A stretch of DNA of 47,369 nt from Phycisphaerales bacterium (GCA_029260555.1 JAJDCZ010000054.1:1-47369), one strand, 5' to 3'. Shown: positions 1-8,658, counted from the first letter of the stretch. The notes: generated by a model not told the origin, from the letters alone. Numbers and translations are program-made.

Positions 1-603
1 CACCCCGCCGCTCGCAACATCCCCTCCGCCAACACTCTGAATCGCCCACCGTGCTGGCACCTTCAGCCGACCAATCGCAATCCACCGCGCGCGCATCCAG
101 AGTTTCCCATCCCCATCAATCTCCGGCGCCAGAGCCACCGACAAAATATGTTCTTTACTCTCAACCCGTGCCCGCACACCGATGCGCACTTCGTCATCAT
201 CAAAATCAACCTGCAACTCACTCAACGCTTCAGGCCAGGTGCCCAATCCCTGATTCTTGATCCAGCGCGTAAAACGCGCATTCAACCACGCATTGGCTGC
301 TGCTGATGTCAACGACACCCCCCAAAGTTCACTCACATTCTTCCCCCCATCCTGTCCATCACCTTGTCGGACCCGGTGCAGTTCACTGACCACGCTGTTC
401 TCTACTGTGACCGCGAGTTGGCGTGTCTTTTCATCGTCTTCTACCTGCCGCCACCAGATGGGTGTCTCCTGTGATAATGCATACCCCATCAATAAAATCA
501 CACACACCGTTGCAATCAGCACCAGACCCGCCCACACCACCAGCCCTCGCCATTTTGCGATCAGCCAGGCACGAATCAAAGACCACCGCTTGATAGACAA
601 CAT
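1..603 (-). CDS. Membrane-anchored hypothetical protein, C-terminus cut off by window edge
   Basis: The minus-strand frame is open from an ATG at 603 to the first base of the window (201 codons, no stop), so the C-terminus is missing. A basic N-terminus (residues 1-19) precedes one hydrophobic segment (about residues 20-42, 'GLVVWAGLVLIATVCVILLMGYAL'-like, shown here only in part). A soluble part follows with 'PIWWRQVEDDEKTRQ' and 'LTSAAANAWLNARFTRWIKN'. The arrangement suggests a bitopic protein with its bulk outside the cytoplasm. I do not recognise a functional family. It lies downstream of the rpsI terminator, so it is probably transcribed separately. No clear Shine-Dalgarno site precedes the ATG. 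Confidence is high that it codes and low on function. Confidence 0.7.
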   Translation of the reverse strand, partial: MLSIKRWSLIRAWLIAKWRGLVVWAGLVLIATVCVILLMGYALSQETPIWWRQVEDDEKTRQLAVTVENSVVSELHRVRQGDGQDGGKNVSELWGVSLTSAAANAWLNARFTRWIKNQGLGTWPEALSELQVDFDDDEVRIGVRARVESKEHILSVALAPEIDGDGKLWMRARWIAIGRLKVPARWAIQSVGGGDVASGGV

Positions 604-680
604 CCAGGTTCCACATCACCATCCCCTCATCCCCCATCAGCAACCCTAAAGCATACACCATCGCTCCAGACACTGATATA

Positions 681-710
681 AAAAAACGCAGCGCCATATT
701 GACGCTGCGT
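681..710 (-). terminator. Rho-independent terminator of rplM-rpsI
   Basis: Read on the minus strand, an 8-bp perfect stem (ACGCAGCG at 686-693 pairing with CGCTGCGT at 703-710, 9-base loop) is followed at once by six T residues (681-686 on the plus strand are A). It lies 35 bases after the rpsI stop codon and ahead of the next minus-strand gene. Confidence 0.85.
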
Positions 711-744
711 AAAAAACATTCCGGGTTTCTTGTTCGCTGATAAC

Positions 745-1314
745 TTAGCGTTTGGAGAACTGGAAGCGCCTGCGTGCACCACGCTGACCATACTTCTTGC
801 GTTCAACCTCGCGTGAATCACGCGTCAGGTAGCCATTCTCACGCAAAGCATCTTCAAGTGACGGATCATAATCACGAAGCGCCCGAGCAACACCAAGTCG
901 CACAGCCTGCGCCTGACCCATGAACCCGCCGCCGTGCAGCCGAACAAACACATCAAAGTTGTCTAGCGTGTTGGTTGCCTTGAGTGGCGCAACGCAATCT
1001 GTACGATCGCGTTCCTCGCAGAAGTATTCCTCAATCGTCTTCATCTTCTTGCGCGTGATCTGAATCTTGAATGATCCGCCTTCAGTGCTGGGCTTCATCC
1101 GCACACGCGCCACAGCCGTCTTGCGACGACCCGTGCCCCACCACCAGCCATGCTTGTCCGCAGGCTTGGGCTCACGAAGCTGACGCCTTATTCTTCCATC
1201 ATCGTTGCTCTGCAAAAGCATCTCGCCATCGGTCCGCTGACCGGGCATTGCATCGATGTCCCCAATGTCCCCAATACCCCCGCCAAGATCTTGTTCTGGA
1301 TTTGTGTCTGTCAT
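745..1314 (-). CDS. rpsI: 30S ribosomal protein S9
   Basis: S9 (uS9) is a small-subunit protein whose basic C-terminal tail reaches the P-site tRNA. The core is clear: 'GTGRRKTAVARVR' at about residue 61, a 'GGGFMGQAQAVRLGVARAL' segment, and the terminal 'FQFSKR'. The protein is 189 residues, while typical bacterial S9 is about 130. The excess is an acidic, low-complexity N-terminal extension of about 55 residues with repeated GDIGDI. No ATG lies between this extension and the core, so the long start is likely real. The gene follows rplM by 58 bases, the conserved bacterial order. Confidence 0.95.
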   Translation of the reverse strand: MTDTNPEQDLGGGIGDIGDIDAMPGQRTDGEMLLQSNDDGRIRRQLREPKPADKHGWWWGTGRRKTAVARVRMKPSTEGGSFKIQITRKKMKTIEEYFCEERDRTDCVAPLKATNTLDNFDVFVRLHGGGFMGQAQAVRLGVARALRDYDPSLEDALRENGYLTRDSREVERKKYGQRGARRRFQFSKR

Positions 1315-1372
1315 CTGTTCAATCTCTTTTATTTTCGCGGCTCACCGCGTCAGTCACTTCAAAAAACACCCG

Positions 1373-1801
1373 TCACATCGCTACAGGCTGCTGCGCCTGA
1401 TGCGGATGCTCCAGACCAGGATAAACCTTCAGCTTCTTGAGCATCACACGACCCAGACGATTCTTGGGAAGCATCCGACGAACCGCATCCTCAATCAGCC
1501 GCTCAGGCTTCTCTGCACGAACCTGACCAAAGGTCTGAGCTTTCAAACCACCGGGATACCCCGAGTAACGCATCTTGAGCTTCTGCTCAGCTTTGCGACC
1601 AGACAAGCCAACCTTCGTTGCATTGGTCACGATCACATAATCACCACAATCAACATGAGGCGTGTACTCGGGACGATGCTTGCCCATCAAAATAACCGCG
1701 ATTTCAGATGCCAGCCGACCCAGCGACCGACCCTCTGCATCCACAACACGCCATCCGGGTTGAACTTCACCCTTCTTGGCAAAATAAGTCTGCCGACGCA
1801 T
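1373..1801 (-). CDS. rplM: 50S ribosomal protein L13
   Basis: L13 (uL13) is an early-assembly protein of the large subunit. The 142-residue length is normal. Family features visible include '[17 protein letters not shown]', '[18 protein letters not shown]', and the '[19 protein letters not shown]' segment near the C-terminus. The start is set by a GGAGG six bases before the ATG. It is the first gene of the rplM-rpsI operon. Two GC-rich hairpins lie 90-130 bases upstream in the presumed leader. Confidence 0.96.
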   Translation of the reverse strand: MRRQTYFAKKGEVQPGWRVVDAEGRSLGRLASEIAVILMGKHRPEYTPHVDCGDYVIVTNATKVGLSGRKAEQKLKMRYSGYPGGLKAQTFGQVRAEKPERLIEDAVRRMLPKNRLGRVMLKKLKVYPGLEHPHQAQQPVAM

Positions 1802-2130
1802 GGCTGACCTCCATCAATCCCAAACTGACACCCCGCAATCACACAGATGAAATCCATCCATTGATGACGAAATGCCCCTTGGACATTCGGTTCGCCGCCT
1901 ACCGGGCGGGGCGGGCTGAGCCTTCGCTCAGCATGATTTCATACTCATTGAACCCACAATCCGCCCACAACCAGGCAGCTCGCAAGTCACCCAACCATAG
2001 GCTCACAATACTCCGCGTCAACACCAATCAAACCCCTCCCCCCCCCTCCCTTTCCCACCATCATCCTATCCATAATCACCCTCTCAACCCCACGCTGGGC
2101 ACATCCACCAAATATACCGATACTAAACCC
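1802..2130. other. Intergenic region between rplM and the CPBP protease gene
   Basis: This 329-base region separates two divergent genes. It holds the rplM ribosome binding site, two GC-rich hairpins (1895-1932), and a run of nine C at 2038-2046. No convincing promoter hexamers stand out. A longer plus-strand reading frame begins at 1708, but that part is anti-sense to rplM and does not resemble protein, so I read it as non-coding. Confidence 0.6.
1895..1932 (-). promoter_or_regulatory. Paired hairpins in the rplM leader
   Basis: Two inverted repeats lie side by side: CCGCC (1895-1899) with GGCGG (1905-1909), and a perfect 7-bp stem GCTGAGC (1915-1921) with GCTCAGC (1926-1932) around a 4-base loop. 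On the minus strand they fall in the presumed 5' untranslated region of rplM. Ribosomal protein operons are often controlled by leader RNA structures, but no known L13 leader consensus is recognised here. They could also be a dispersed palindromic repeat. Confidence 0.35.
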
Positions 2131-3591
2131 ATGAACCAAAGCCCCCCTCGATCCCCAGCAGGCACCATCATCTCTGTGATCATACTCAGCATCACCGTCC
2201 TGCTGACGCTCACCTTGCACATTGCCAGTATCGTCTCCCCCCCTCCTCCCCCATCCTCCCAGACAACCACTAGCTCTACAGACTCACAGCTGATTCAAAC
2301 CATCGAGCCGCCTTTAAACCCCATGGATCAGCTCCTCCTGGCATCAAAGATGGCTCTTAGCGCCTCGTCAAAAGACCCAAAAAGTGCTTCAACAAAGGAC
2401 TCGAGCCTCTCATCAACATTCACTCTCCAGCTCAAGACTCTCGCAGCCAAACTGGGCCCTGTTGATCAACTCAGAGTTGCCATTGTCCTTGCTGATATCC
2501 AGTCCCGAGATGATGCCCTGACATATCTCAATAAAATCAAGACCACCGATCAGGATCCGCCTCAACTCGCTCAAGACCTCCAGCTCATCAAAACCATCAT
2601 CGAATCTGGTCCAGATTCCATCTCTGAAGATCAACGAAACACACTCACCGAGCACCACGGCTGGTATGCAAACCTGGCCCTGTCACTCGATAACAGAGAC
2701 TCACCTGAATATCAGTCGGTTCTGGCCCAATCCAACAAGTTCGCATATATCTTCCTTGGCTTTGTCTCTGTCATGTTCTTCGCCCTGTTCGTTGGCACTT
2801 GCCTGTTCATCACCGCTGCGGTCTTGATGGGCATGAAAAAGCTCAAACCTCACCTTTCTTCTACTTCTGCCAGATCAGGTGTTTACCTTGAAATCGCTGC
2901 GGTCTTTCTCGTCGCCTTTTTCGCGCTTGATTTTGCAACGCTTGGCATCGCAACGCTCATTCCCGCTTCAAAGCCCCTGCTTCTATCCATGGGTCCCTGG
3001 CTGCAATGGCTCCTGGTTGCTGTCCCCCTCTGGCCTCTCGTCAGAGGCGAGTCTTTCACACAACTCCGCCAAAAACTCGGCTGGACCACAGGCCAAGGCA
3101 TCCTCAGGGAAATCGGCGCTGGCTTTGTCGGCTACCTCGCAGGTCTGCCCATCATCGCTCTTGGACTCCTCGCCACTGTTGCTCTCATGGCGATCCAAAC
3201 CTTTGTCACTGACAAGCTGAAACTCCCCCCTGTTACTCCATCACACCCCGCTGTCGAAATGATTACCCAAGGCGACATCTTCACCATCATCACCATCTAC
3301 ATCCTCGGCGTCATCTGGGCACCACTCGTCGAAGAAACCATCTTCCGTGGCGCACTCTTTGGCTACCTCCAGGAACGCACACACTGGATCACCGCTGCCA
3401 TACTCAGCTCTTTCCTGTTCGCAATCATCCATCCCCAAGGCTTGGCCGTCGTACCCTCTATCGCAGCCATCGGCTTTCTCATGTCAGGTCTCAGAAAATG
3501 GCGCAACTCCCTCATAGGCCCCATGTTCGCTCACGCCATCCACAACGCCACACTGCTCACACTCAACCTGCTGCTCTTTGGTGGCTCCTGA
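2131..3591 (+). CDS. CPBP family intramembrane metalloprotease
   Basis: Predicted CAAX-protease/bacteriocin-processing (CPBP, Abi) type membrane metalloprotease of 486 residues. The C-terminal third carries the family motifs in order: 'VEETIFRG' (EExxxR, the catalytic glutamates), a following 'FAIIHP' and a third 'HAIHN'. The N-terminus has one membrane segment, then a Pro/Ser/Thr-rich stretch (SPPPPPSS) and about 150 soluble residues, then about seven membrane segments. The ATG at 2131 was chosen because protein-like sequence begins there. No Shine-Dalgarno site is visible. The substrate is unknown, and the large N-terminal region is not part of the minimal family fold. Confidence 0.85.
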   Translation: MNQSPPRSPAGTIISVIILSITVLLTLTLHIASIVSPPPPPSSQTTTSSTDSQLIQTIEPPLNPMDQLLLASKMALSASSKDPKSASTKDSSLSSTFTLQLKTLAAKLGPVDQLRVAIVLADIQSRDDALTYLNKIKTTDQDPPQLAQDLQLIKTIIESGPDSISEDQRNTLTEHHGWYANLALSLDNRDSPEYQSVLAQSNKFAYIFLGFVSVMFFALFVGTCLFITAAVLMGMKKLKPHLSSTSARSGVYLEIAAVFLVAFFALDFATLGIATLIPASKPLLLSMGPWLQWLLVAVPLWPLVRGESFTQLRQKLGWTTGQGILREIGAGFVGYLAGLPIIALGLLATVALMAIQTFVTDKLKLPPVTPSHPAVEMITQGDIFTIITIYILGVIWAPLVEETIFRGALFGYLQERTHWITAAILSSFLFAIIHPQGLAVVPSIAAIGFLMSGLRKWRNSLIGPMFAHAIHNATLLTLNLLLFGGS

Positions 3592-3616
3592 CCCCCCCTC
3601 ACCCCCCCACCCCACA

Positions 3617-4576
3617 TCACTCCGCTTCATTCTCCCCATTTTTCTCCATCTTCTGAGTCACCTTCATCACCGCTTTGTTGGCGATCTGCCCGATCACCAC
3701 AATCACCACCACCGTCAGCCCAATCCCCGCCCAGATCAGCCACTTGGGCTTGTCCGGCTGATTCTCTGCATCAAAAACGCCTTGAATCTGTGATGCCAGA
3801 TACACCGCCAGAAAGGTTCGCGGTGCCAATCCCACTGCGGTTCCAACCAGATACGCCAGCTTGTTCACCTTGACCGACGAAAACACCAGATTCGTAATCG
3901 CAAAAGGCGAGTTGGGTGGCAACCTCAACAGCGTAATCAAACCCAGCGTCTTGAAAAACCCACCCCCCGCCAGCGCCTTGTGTACCGCCCGCCATTTTGG
4001 ATTCTCATTGATCAACTCCACGATCCGGTCGCCTGATGCAAACGCCCCCACTGCATAACCAATTACTGACGCAGCGGTTATCCCCACAATCGCAGCTGGA
4101 AAACCCACAGCCACGCCAAACGCCCATCCACCCAGCATTGCCTGTGCATAAGTTGGCAAGAGCGCAAACCCCGCCAACACCATCAACGCCACCGTATACA
4201 CCACCACCCCTGTCACCCCCTGCCCCTCAAGCCAAGGCCCCACCACATTCAATGTGCCCAGCAACAAAAAGCCTCCAATCGCAGGCATCGTTGCTGATAG
4301 CAGCGCCCAAGGCCCTGCAAACCCAAACGACTTGATCACATGGCGATGCTCCCGTGCAAGACGCCACAGATATACACCGATTCCGACCCAGATTGCTGCA
4401 TAAATCACCACCCCCAGCGCTGGGTACCCCGTCAGCAAAGACCCGACAAAACGCGCCTCTCTCAACAGAAAATACAACCCCACCGCCACCCCTGCCATCA
4501 CCCCCAGCATCAACACCGGCATCATCCCAAGTGACTCGTCCTGACCATTTTCTGTTTGTTTTTGTTGTTCATTCAC
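3617..4576 (-). CDS. TVP38/TMEM64 (VTT domain) family membrane protein
   Basis: A 319-residue integral membrane protein of the SNARE-associated/DedA-related VTT superfamily. The family core is visible: 'AQAMLGGWAFGVAVGFPAAIVGITAASVIGY' region with the glycine-rich re-entrant loop (only partly quoted), 'ASGDRIVELINENPKW', and 'LLRLPPNSPFAITNLVFS' (the conserved R-L-x-P-x-x-P-F segment). Members are proposed lipid scramblases or transporters; the role here is unproven. Six or more hydrophobic segments are present. It is convergent with the CPBP gene, with 25 bases between stops. Confidence 0.85.
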   Translation of the reverse strand: MNEQQKQTENGQDESLGMMPVLMLGVMAGVAVGLYFLLREARFVGSLLTGYPALGVVIYAAIWVGIGVYLWRLAREHRHVIKSFGFAGPWALLSATMPAIGGFLLLGTLNVVGPWLEGQGVTGVVVYTVALMVLAGFALLPTYAQAMLGGWAFGVAVGFPAAIVGITAASVIGYAVGAFASGDRIVELINENPKWRAVHKALAGGGFFKTLGLITLLRLPPNSPFAITNLVFSSVKVNKLAYLVGTAVGLAPRTFLAVYLASQIQGVFDAENQPDKPKWLIWAGIGLTVVVIVVIGQIANKAVMKVTQKMEKNGENEAE

Positions 4577-4754
4577 GCACCTAGCCTACACCATCAAGCC
4601 CATCATCTCCCCGCACAATCTCATCAGATTTCACCTTCATCCCAAAACCGTGCAATAACTGGAGCCTTCAGCATGTTCATTGCTGCTGTAGAACGCCAGC
4701 CCGTCTCATCTGCCTACCATCGTTCAGTTCAGCAAGGTCAAAAACCACACTTGC

Positions 4755-4782
4755 CCTGCCGGGTGAAAACCCGACACAGGAG
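4755..4782 (+). promoter_or_regulatory. Hairpin overlapping the ribosome binding site of the RNase Z-like gene
   Basis: CGGGT (4760-4764) pairs with ACCCG (4769-4773) around a GAAA tetraloop. An outer stem CCTG (4755-4758) pairs with CAGG (4777-4780). The outer strand contains half of the AGGAG Shine-Dalgarno at 4778-4782, nine bases before the ATG at 4791. The structure could restrict ribosome access. Confidence 0.4.
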
Positions 4783-4790
4783 ATTCCGCC

Positions 4791-5702
4791 ATGCTCCCCA
4801 AACCGCCGCCCAGAGAACCCTCGCTCGGTTTCCTCTACCTCCCACCCTACCGCGTTCAAGGCATCTCAGTCGCTGGCGAATCCACCGCCATTCAGGTTCC
4901 AGAGCTTGATGTATGCTTTGACATGGGCATCTGCCCAAGAGCCATGCTCGCCAGCAAGTTCGTCGCCCTCTCCCATGGCCACATGGACCACATCGGAGGT
5001 CTCGCGTACTACTGCTCCCAGCGCAAGTTCCAGGGCATGGGTCTGGGAACCATCATCTGCGACATCCGCGTCGCCCAGGCGGTTCAATCCATGATGGAAG
5101 GCTTTGTAGACCTTGAACAACAGCGCACCCCCTACGAACTCATCCCGCTGGAACCCGAACAAGAGTTTGAAATCAAACCCAACACCTTCATCCGCGCCTT
5201 CCACACCGAACATCGAGGCCCATCCATGGGCTATTGCATCTACGAAAAACGCACCAAGCTTCTCGAAGAGTTCCACGATCTCCCACAGTCCAAACTCTGC
5301 GAACTCAAAAGCAAAGGCCAGCAGATCACCCGCTCATTCCCCGTGCCTCTGGTCTCCTATCTGGGCGATACCGCACCCGGCCCACACCTCATCCGCGATG
5401 ATGTTCGTAAAAGCCAGATCGTTATCTGTGAATGCACTTTCTTTGATGCTGATCACAAAAAACGCTCCCAGGTCGGCATGCATATGCACGCTTCAGATAT
5501 CACCGAGTGGCTCGGCGTGCTCGAGTGCGAGTCCCTCGTCCTGACTCATGTTTCCCGCAGGACAAATCTCTCAGCAGCCCGAGAAACCCTCTTGAAACTC
5601 GCTGGCCGCGAAAAATGCCAGCGCGTTCACTTTCTCATGGACTACCGCAACAACCGCCAGCGTTATGAAGCCCAACTTGAAGCCGTCGAGGCCGACACCT
5701 GA
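4791..5702 (+). CDS. Metallo-beta-lactamase fold hydrolase, RNase Z-like
   Basis: A 303-residue metallo-beta-lactamase superfamily protein. The zinc signature 'LSHGHMDHIGGL' (HxHxDH) is at about residue 65. Later ligands are likely the histidine in 'FHTEHRGPSMGY', the aspartate in 'YLGDTAPG' and the histidine in 'LTHVSRR'. The 'HRGPSMGY' segment and overall layout resemble tRNase Z/ElaC-type enzymes, which remove tRNA 3' trailers, but the flexible exosite arm is not evident. It may be a related nuclease or a different hydrolase. The ATG follows AGGAG closely, and a hairpin overlaps that site. Confidence 0.8.
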   Translation: MLPKPPPREPSLGFLYLPPYRVQGISVAGESTAIQVPELDVCFDMGICPRAMLASKFVALSHGHMDHIGGLAYYCSQRKFQGMGLGTIICDIRVAQAVQSMMEGFVDLEQQRTPYELIPLEPEQEFEIKPNTFIRAFHTEHRGPSMGYCIYEKRTKLLEEFHDLPQSKLCELKSKGQQITRSFPVPLVSYLGDTAPGPHLIRDDVRKSQIVICECTFFDADHKKRSQVGMHMHASDITEWLGVLECESLVLTHVSRRTNLSAARETLLKLAGREKCQRVHFLMDYRNNRQRYEAQLEAVEADT

Positions 5703-5784
5703 CCTGACCTTTCATTTTTTCTCTAAAAAAACCACCCAGATTACACACTGCGTTCATCGTTTTGACCATTTTGCAACTTGATGG

Positions 5785-5813
5785 TTGACAGCCAACCCTC
5801 CATCGATTACTTT
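5785..5813 (+). promoter_or_regulatory. Candidate sigma70-type promoter of dnaA
   Basis: TTGACA at 5785-5790 matches the -35 consensus exactly. After 17 bases comes TACTTT at 5808-5813, a weaker -10. It lies 139 bases before the chosen dnaA ATG in a gene-free stretch (5703-5951). No DnaA box was found in that stretch. Confidence 0.45.
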
Positions 5814-5951
5814 TCTTCAGGCGACGGTAAAGCATGCCGGTGGGATGCGGTGATCACTCTCTCTTGTTGATCTTTTCGCATAAATAAGGCACGCCAAACC
5901 GGTGTCTGTGTGCTGCAAAAAATCAATCCCCAGCCCATCACAAGGCTTGCC

Positions 5952-7325
5952 ATGAATCAAACAACCGATCGTGAGATCTGGACATCTGTTCTTGCGCATA
6001 TTCGCGAACATGAACCCGATAAATGCCGACAGTGGTTCGAGCAACTCGATCCCGTTGACATCCGCGATGGTGTGTTCCGCATCAAAACACTCACCACCGT
6101 CCATAAAGACTACCTCAACAGCCAGTGCCAGAGTATCTTCGATGATGCCCTCCGCGCCGTCACGGGCAGGCTCGTCTCCGCACGGTTCCTCCAGCAGGAT
6201 GAACCTGACACCCTGCCCACCAACAAACAGGCCCACGCCTTTATCGAGCCTCGGCCTTCAATTAACAACCGCACCGATCAACTCAACCTCTCCTCGCTCA
6301 TCCTCAATCCCGATTCATCCTTTGAAAACTTCGTCATGGGTCCCGGCAACAGACTCGCCCACGCTGCTGCTCTTGCCATCGCCCAGAACCCCGGCAACGC
6401 CTACAACCCCTTCTTTGTCTATGGCGATGTAGGCCTGGGCAAGACCCACCTCCTCCAGGCCATCTGCCTCAAAATCATTGAATACAACACCGATGCCCGC
6501 ATCCGCTTCCTCTCCTGCGAAAGCTTCATGACACAGTTTATGGAATCCGTCCAGATCGGAAAAATGGCAGAGTTTCGCGACCACCACCGCGATGTCGATG
6601 TCCTTGTTATCGACGACATTCAGTTCATCGCCAACCGCGCACGCACACAGGAAGAGTTCTTTCACACCTTCAACAGCCTTCATCAACTCGATAAACAGAT
6701 CATCATTTCCTGTGATCGCCAACCCGAAGAAATTCCCGATCTCGAAGAGCGACTCATCAGCCGATTCAAATGGGGACTCGTCGCTGAACTTGATGCCCCC
6801 TGCTACGAAACCCGTGTCGCCATCGTCCAAAAAAAAGCTCAGCTCCGCGCGCTGGATCTCCATGAAGATGTCGCCTGCTTCATCGCCCAGCGCATCGATT
6901 CAAACATCCGCGAACTCGAAGGCGCCATCACGCGCATCCAGATTCAGGCCATGGTCGATTCCGCGCCCATCACGCTCGACCTCGCTCGCCTGGCTCTGGG
7001 TGAACCCGCCCCCGCTGATCAGGCTGTCCTCTCAATTCAGGCCATCATCGATGCGACCACTGCCTACTTTGGCGTCCGCATGGCAGACCTCCAGTCCAAA
7101 CGCAGACCCCGCTCAATCGCTCTCCCACGCCAGGTCTGCATGTACCTCGCCCGCAAACACACCCGCCACTCCCTCGAAGAAATCGGTGGCTACTTCGGTG
7201 GCCGCGACCACACCACCGTCATGCACGCCATCAAAACCATCGACAACCACCTCATCGAGAACCCCGATGTCCAGTCCGCCATCACCGTCCTCGAACGCCA
7301 GCTCGGCCGAAGTGCCACCAACTAA
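5952..7325 (+). CDS. dnaA: Chromosomal replication initiator protein DnaA
   Basis: DnaA is the AAA+ ATPase that binds DnaA boxes and opens the origin. The 457-residue product has N-terminal domain I (1-80), Walker A 'GDVGLGKTH' (about residue 157), Walker B 'VLVIDDIQF' (about 216), 'RELEGAI' (about 319) and the DNA-binding signature 'GGRDHTTVMHAI' (about 415). An in-frame GTG at 5910 could add 14 residues, but family alignment favours the ATG at 5952. The gene is not next to dnaN, recF or gyrB here. A perfect DnaA box lies 279 bases beyond its stop codon. Confidence 0.97.
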   Translation: MNQTTDREIWTSVLAHIREHEPDKCRQWFEQLDPVDIRDGVFRIKTLTTVHKDYLNSQCQSIFDDALRAVTGRLVSARFLQQDEPDTLPTNKQAHAFIEPRPSINNRTDQLNLSSLILNPDSSFENFVMGPGNRLAHAAALAIAQNPGNAYNPFFVYGDVGLGKTHLLQAICLKIIEYNTDARIRFLSCESFMTQFMESVQIGKMAEFRDHHRDVDVLVIDDIQFIANRARTQEEFFHTFNSLHQLDKQIIISCDRQPEEIPDLEERLISRFKWGLVAELDAPCYETRVAIVQKKAQLRALDLHEDVACFIAQRIDSNIRELEGAITRIQIQAMVDSAPITLDLARLALGEPAPADQAVLSIQAIIDATTAYFGVRMADLQSKRRPRSIALPRQVCMYLARKHTRHSLEEIGGYFGGRDHTTVMHAIKTIDNHLIENPDVQSAITVLERQLGRSATN

Positions 7326-7727
7326 CCCCACCACCCACCCCCTCCCTTCCCCCTCGTAGCTCCATCCCCAAGCCTTCCGCACCCTCTTTCCTCGCGACAT
7401 CTGCATCTGAATAACTCGTGAATAAGCCGTCACTCTGCGACATCCAATCGCTGCTTCTGGCACTTCGCTCCTGCCGGACCCTTCCATGCCGCCTTGCCAC
7501 CGCCAGCAAGCATCCGCTGTTGCCATCTATCTGACAGGTTTCCGTGCTGTCTTGCCCACTCTAACTGCCTGCCAATAAAGATGCTGCGATCGGCATGATC
7601 GTGTTATCCACAAACTGCCCGCCTTCTTACTGCTAGTTCTAATTTCTTATCTCTACTTTAAAGAAAGAACATCCATCAACCCACCTGCTCAGAGCGTGGC
7701 CATCCGAGCCATCGCAAATGTGAATAC
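7326..7727. other. Intergenic region downstream of dnaA with a DnaA box
   Basis: About 400 bases between the convergent dnaA and mutM genes without a plausible gene. It holds one perfect DnaA box (7604-7612), two looser DnaA-box-like 9-mers starting 11 bases apart (7406-7414 and 7417-7425), and an AT-rich stretch at about 7630-7675. Confidence 0.55.
7604..7612 (+). promoter_or_regulatory. DnaA box
   Basis: TTATCCACA, identical to the consensus high-affinity DnaA box. It lies in the gene-free region after dnaA and about 20 bases before an AT-rich stretch. Confidence 0.7.
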
Positions 7728-8570
7728 TCACACAGGTTGGCACAGAGGGCAATAGACCGTCCCCCGCTGGCACACTACTGCTCTCACCAGCTCATGGCTG
7801 CATTGTGTGCAAGGCTCTCCACCCCGGCCATACACCAGATGTGACCGCTGAAAGATCCCGGGGGTTCCATCAGGCTTCTGATAATCCTTCAGGGTCGATC
7901 CACCCGCCCGCACAGCTCCCCTGAGCACCCGCCGAAGCGTTCTCGCAAGCAATGTCACCTTCTCAGCTGAAAGCTCACAGCACCGCGTCTCAGGATGAAT
8001 CCCCGCCAGGAACAACGCCTCATCACAGTAAATGTTTCCCACCCCGGCCAGCACACGCTGATTCAGCAAGAGTGCCTTAACCATCCGCTTTGATCCCTGA
8101 GCCCCCCGCTTCAAAGCATCAACCCTGATCGTCAACGCATCAGGCCCTAGCTCAGCCCATCTGGCATCCAGATCTGATCGCCTGACCAGGCAGGTGATTC
8201 CCCCGAACCGTCTGGGATCACGAAATGCAAGTTCTGTCCCATCGTTCATCAACCATCGCACATGCACATGCCTGCACTTCACGCTCGCGCCTGTATCAGC
8301 ATCCCCCATCATCATCTGCCCGGTCATCCCCAGCTGAATGCATACGCACCGTCCATCATCACACACCAGCGCCATCTGTTTGCCATGTCGGCACAGCTCA
8401 ACCACGCGTCCGCCTTTGAGAAGCTGCCTTGGGGTAACCCGCCCGCTTGTTGCTTTTTCCCACACGGTACAAACATCGTGCCGAGCGATGTGAACACGCT
8501 CTACCCGCCGCTGTAAAAGCCGAGGCTCAAGCCATGCACAAATCGTCTCAACCTCGGGAAGCTCAGGCAT
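7728..8570 (-). CDS. mutM: Formamidopyrimidine-DNA glycosylase (MutM/Fpg)
   Basis: A bifunctional DNA glycosylase/AP lyase that removes 8-oxoguanine and formamidopyrimidines. The ATG at 8570 was chosen because it gives 'MPELPEVET', where the proline after the start is the catalytic nucleophile and Glu3 is essential. An upstream in-frame start at 8579 would bury it and is unlikely. The helix-two-turn-helix region 'LLLNQRVLAGVGNIYCDEAL' and a C-terminal zinc finger (CTQC, 16 residues, CPLC) are intact. The 280-residue length is normal. It is convergent with dnaA. Confidence 0.95.
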   Translation of the reverse strand: MPELPEVETICAWLEPRLLQRRVERVHIARHDVCTVWEKATSGRVTPRQLLKGGRVVELCRHGKQMALVCDDGRCVCIQLGMTGQMMMGDADTGASVKCRHVHVRWLMNDGTELAFRDPRRFGGITCLVRRSDLDARWAELGPDALTIRVDALKRGAQGSKRMVKALLLNQRVLAGVGNIYCDEALFLAGIHPETRCCELSAEKVTLLARTLRRVLRGAVRAGGSTLKDYQKPDGTPGIFQRSHLVYGRGGEPCTQCSHELVRAVVCQRGTVYCPLCQPV

Positions 8571-8626
8571 CAAACTCACTCATTTACAGTATCTCATCAA
8601 ACCCGGACCCATTGATAATCGTAGAC

Positions 8627-8654
8627 TTGACACATTCAGAACCATTTGTATAGT
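8627..8654 (+). promoter_or_regulatory. Strong sigma70-type promoter candidate
   Basis: TTGACA (8627-8632), 16-base spacer, TATAGT (8649-8654). It is one of the best consensus matches in the window. It would drive the dockerin-like mini-ORF that starts at 8659 and the AT-rich gene at 8773. Confidence 0.55.
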
Positions 8655-8658
8655 AAGC

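Noticed and set aside
1708..2130. N-terminal extension of the CPBP protease frame back to 1708
   Set aside because: The extension is antisense to rplM and has a composition expected of a shadow frame. The protein-like part begins at 2131.
5910..5951. GTG start for dnaA at 5910
   Set aside because: It adds 14 residues that do not resemble DnaA domain I; the ATG at 5952 fits family length.
5703..7727. Chromosomal origin beside dnaA
   Set aside because: Only one perfect DnaA box was found, no dnaN or other origin genes are adjacent, and the plus-strand C-run bias is the same on both sides of dnaA. Kept as a low-weight finding, not annotated as an origin.
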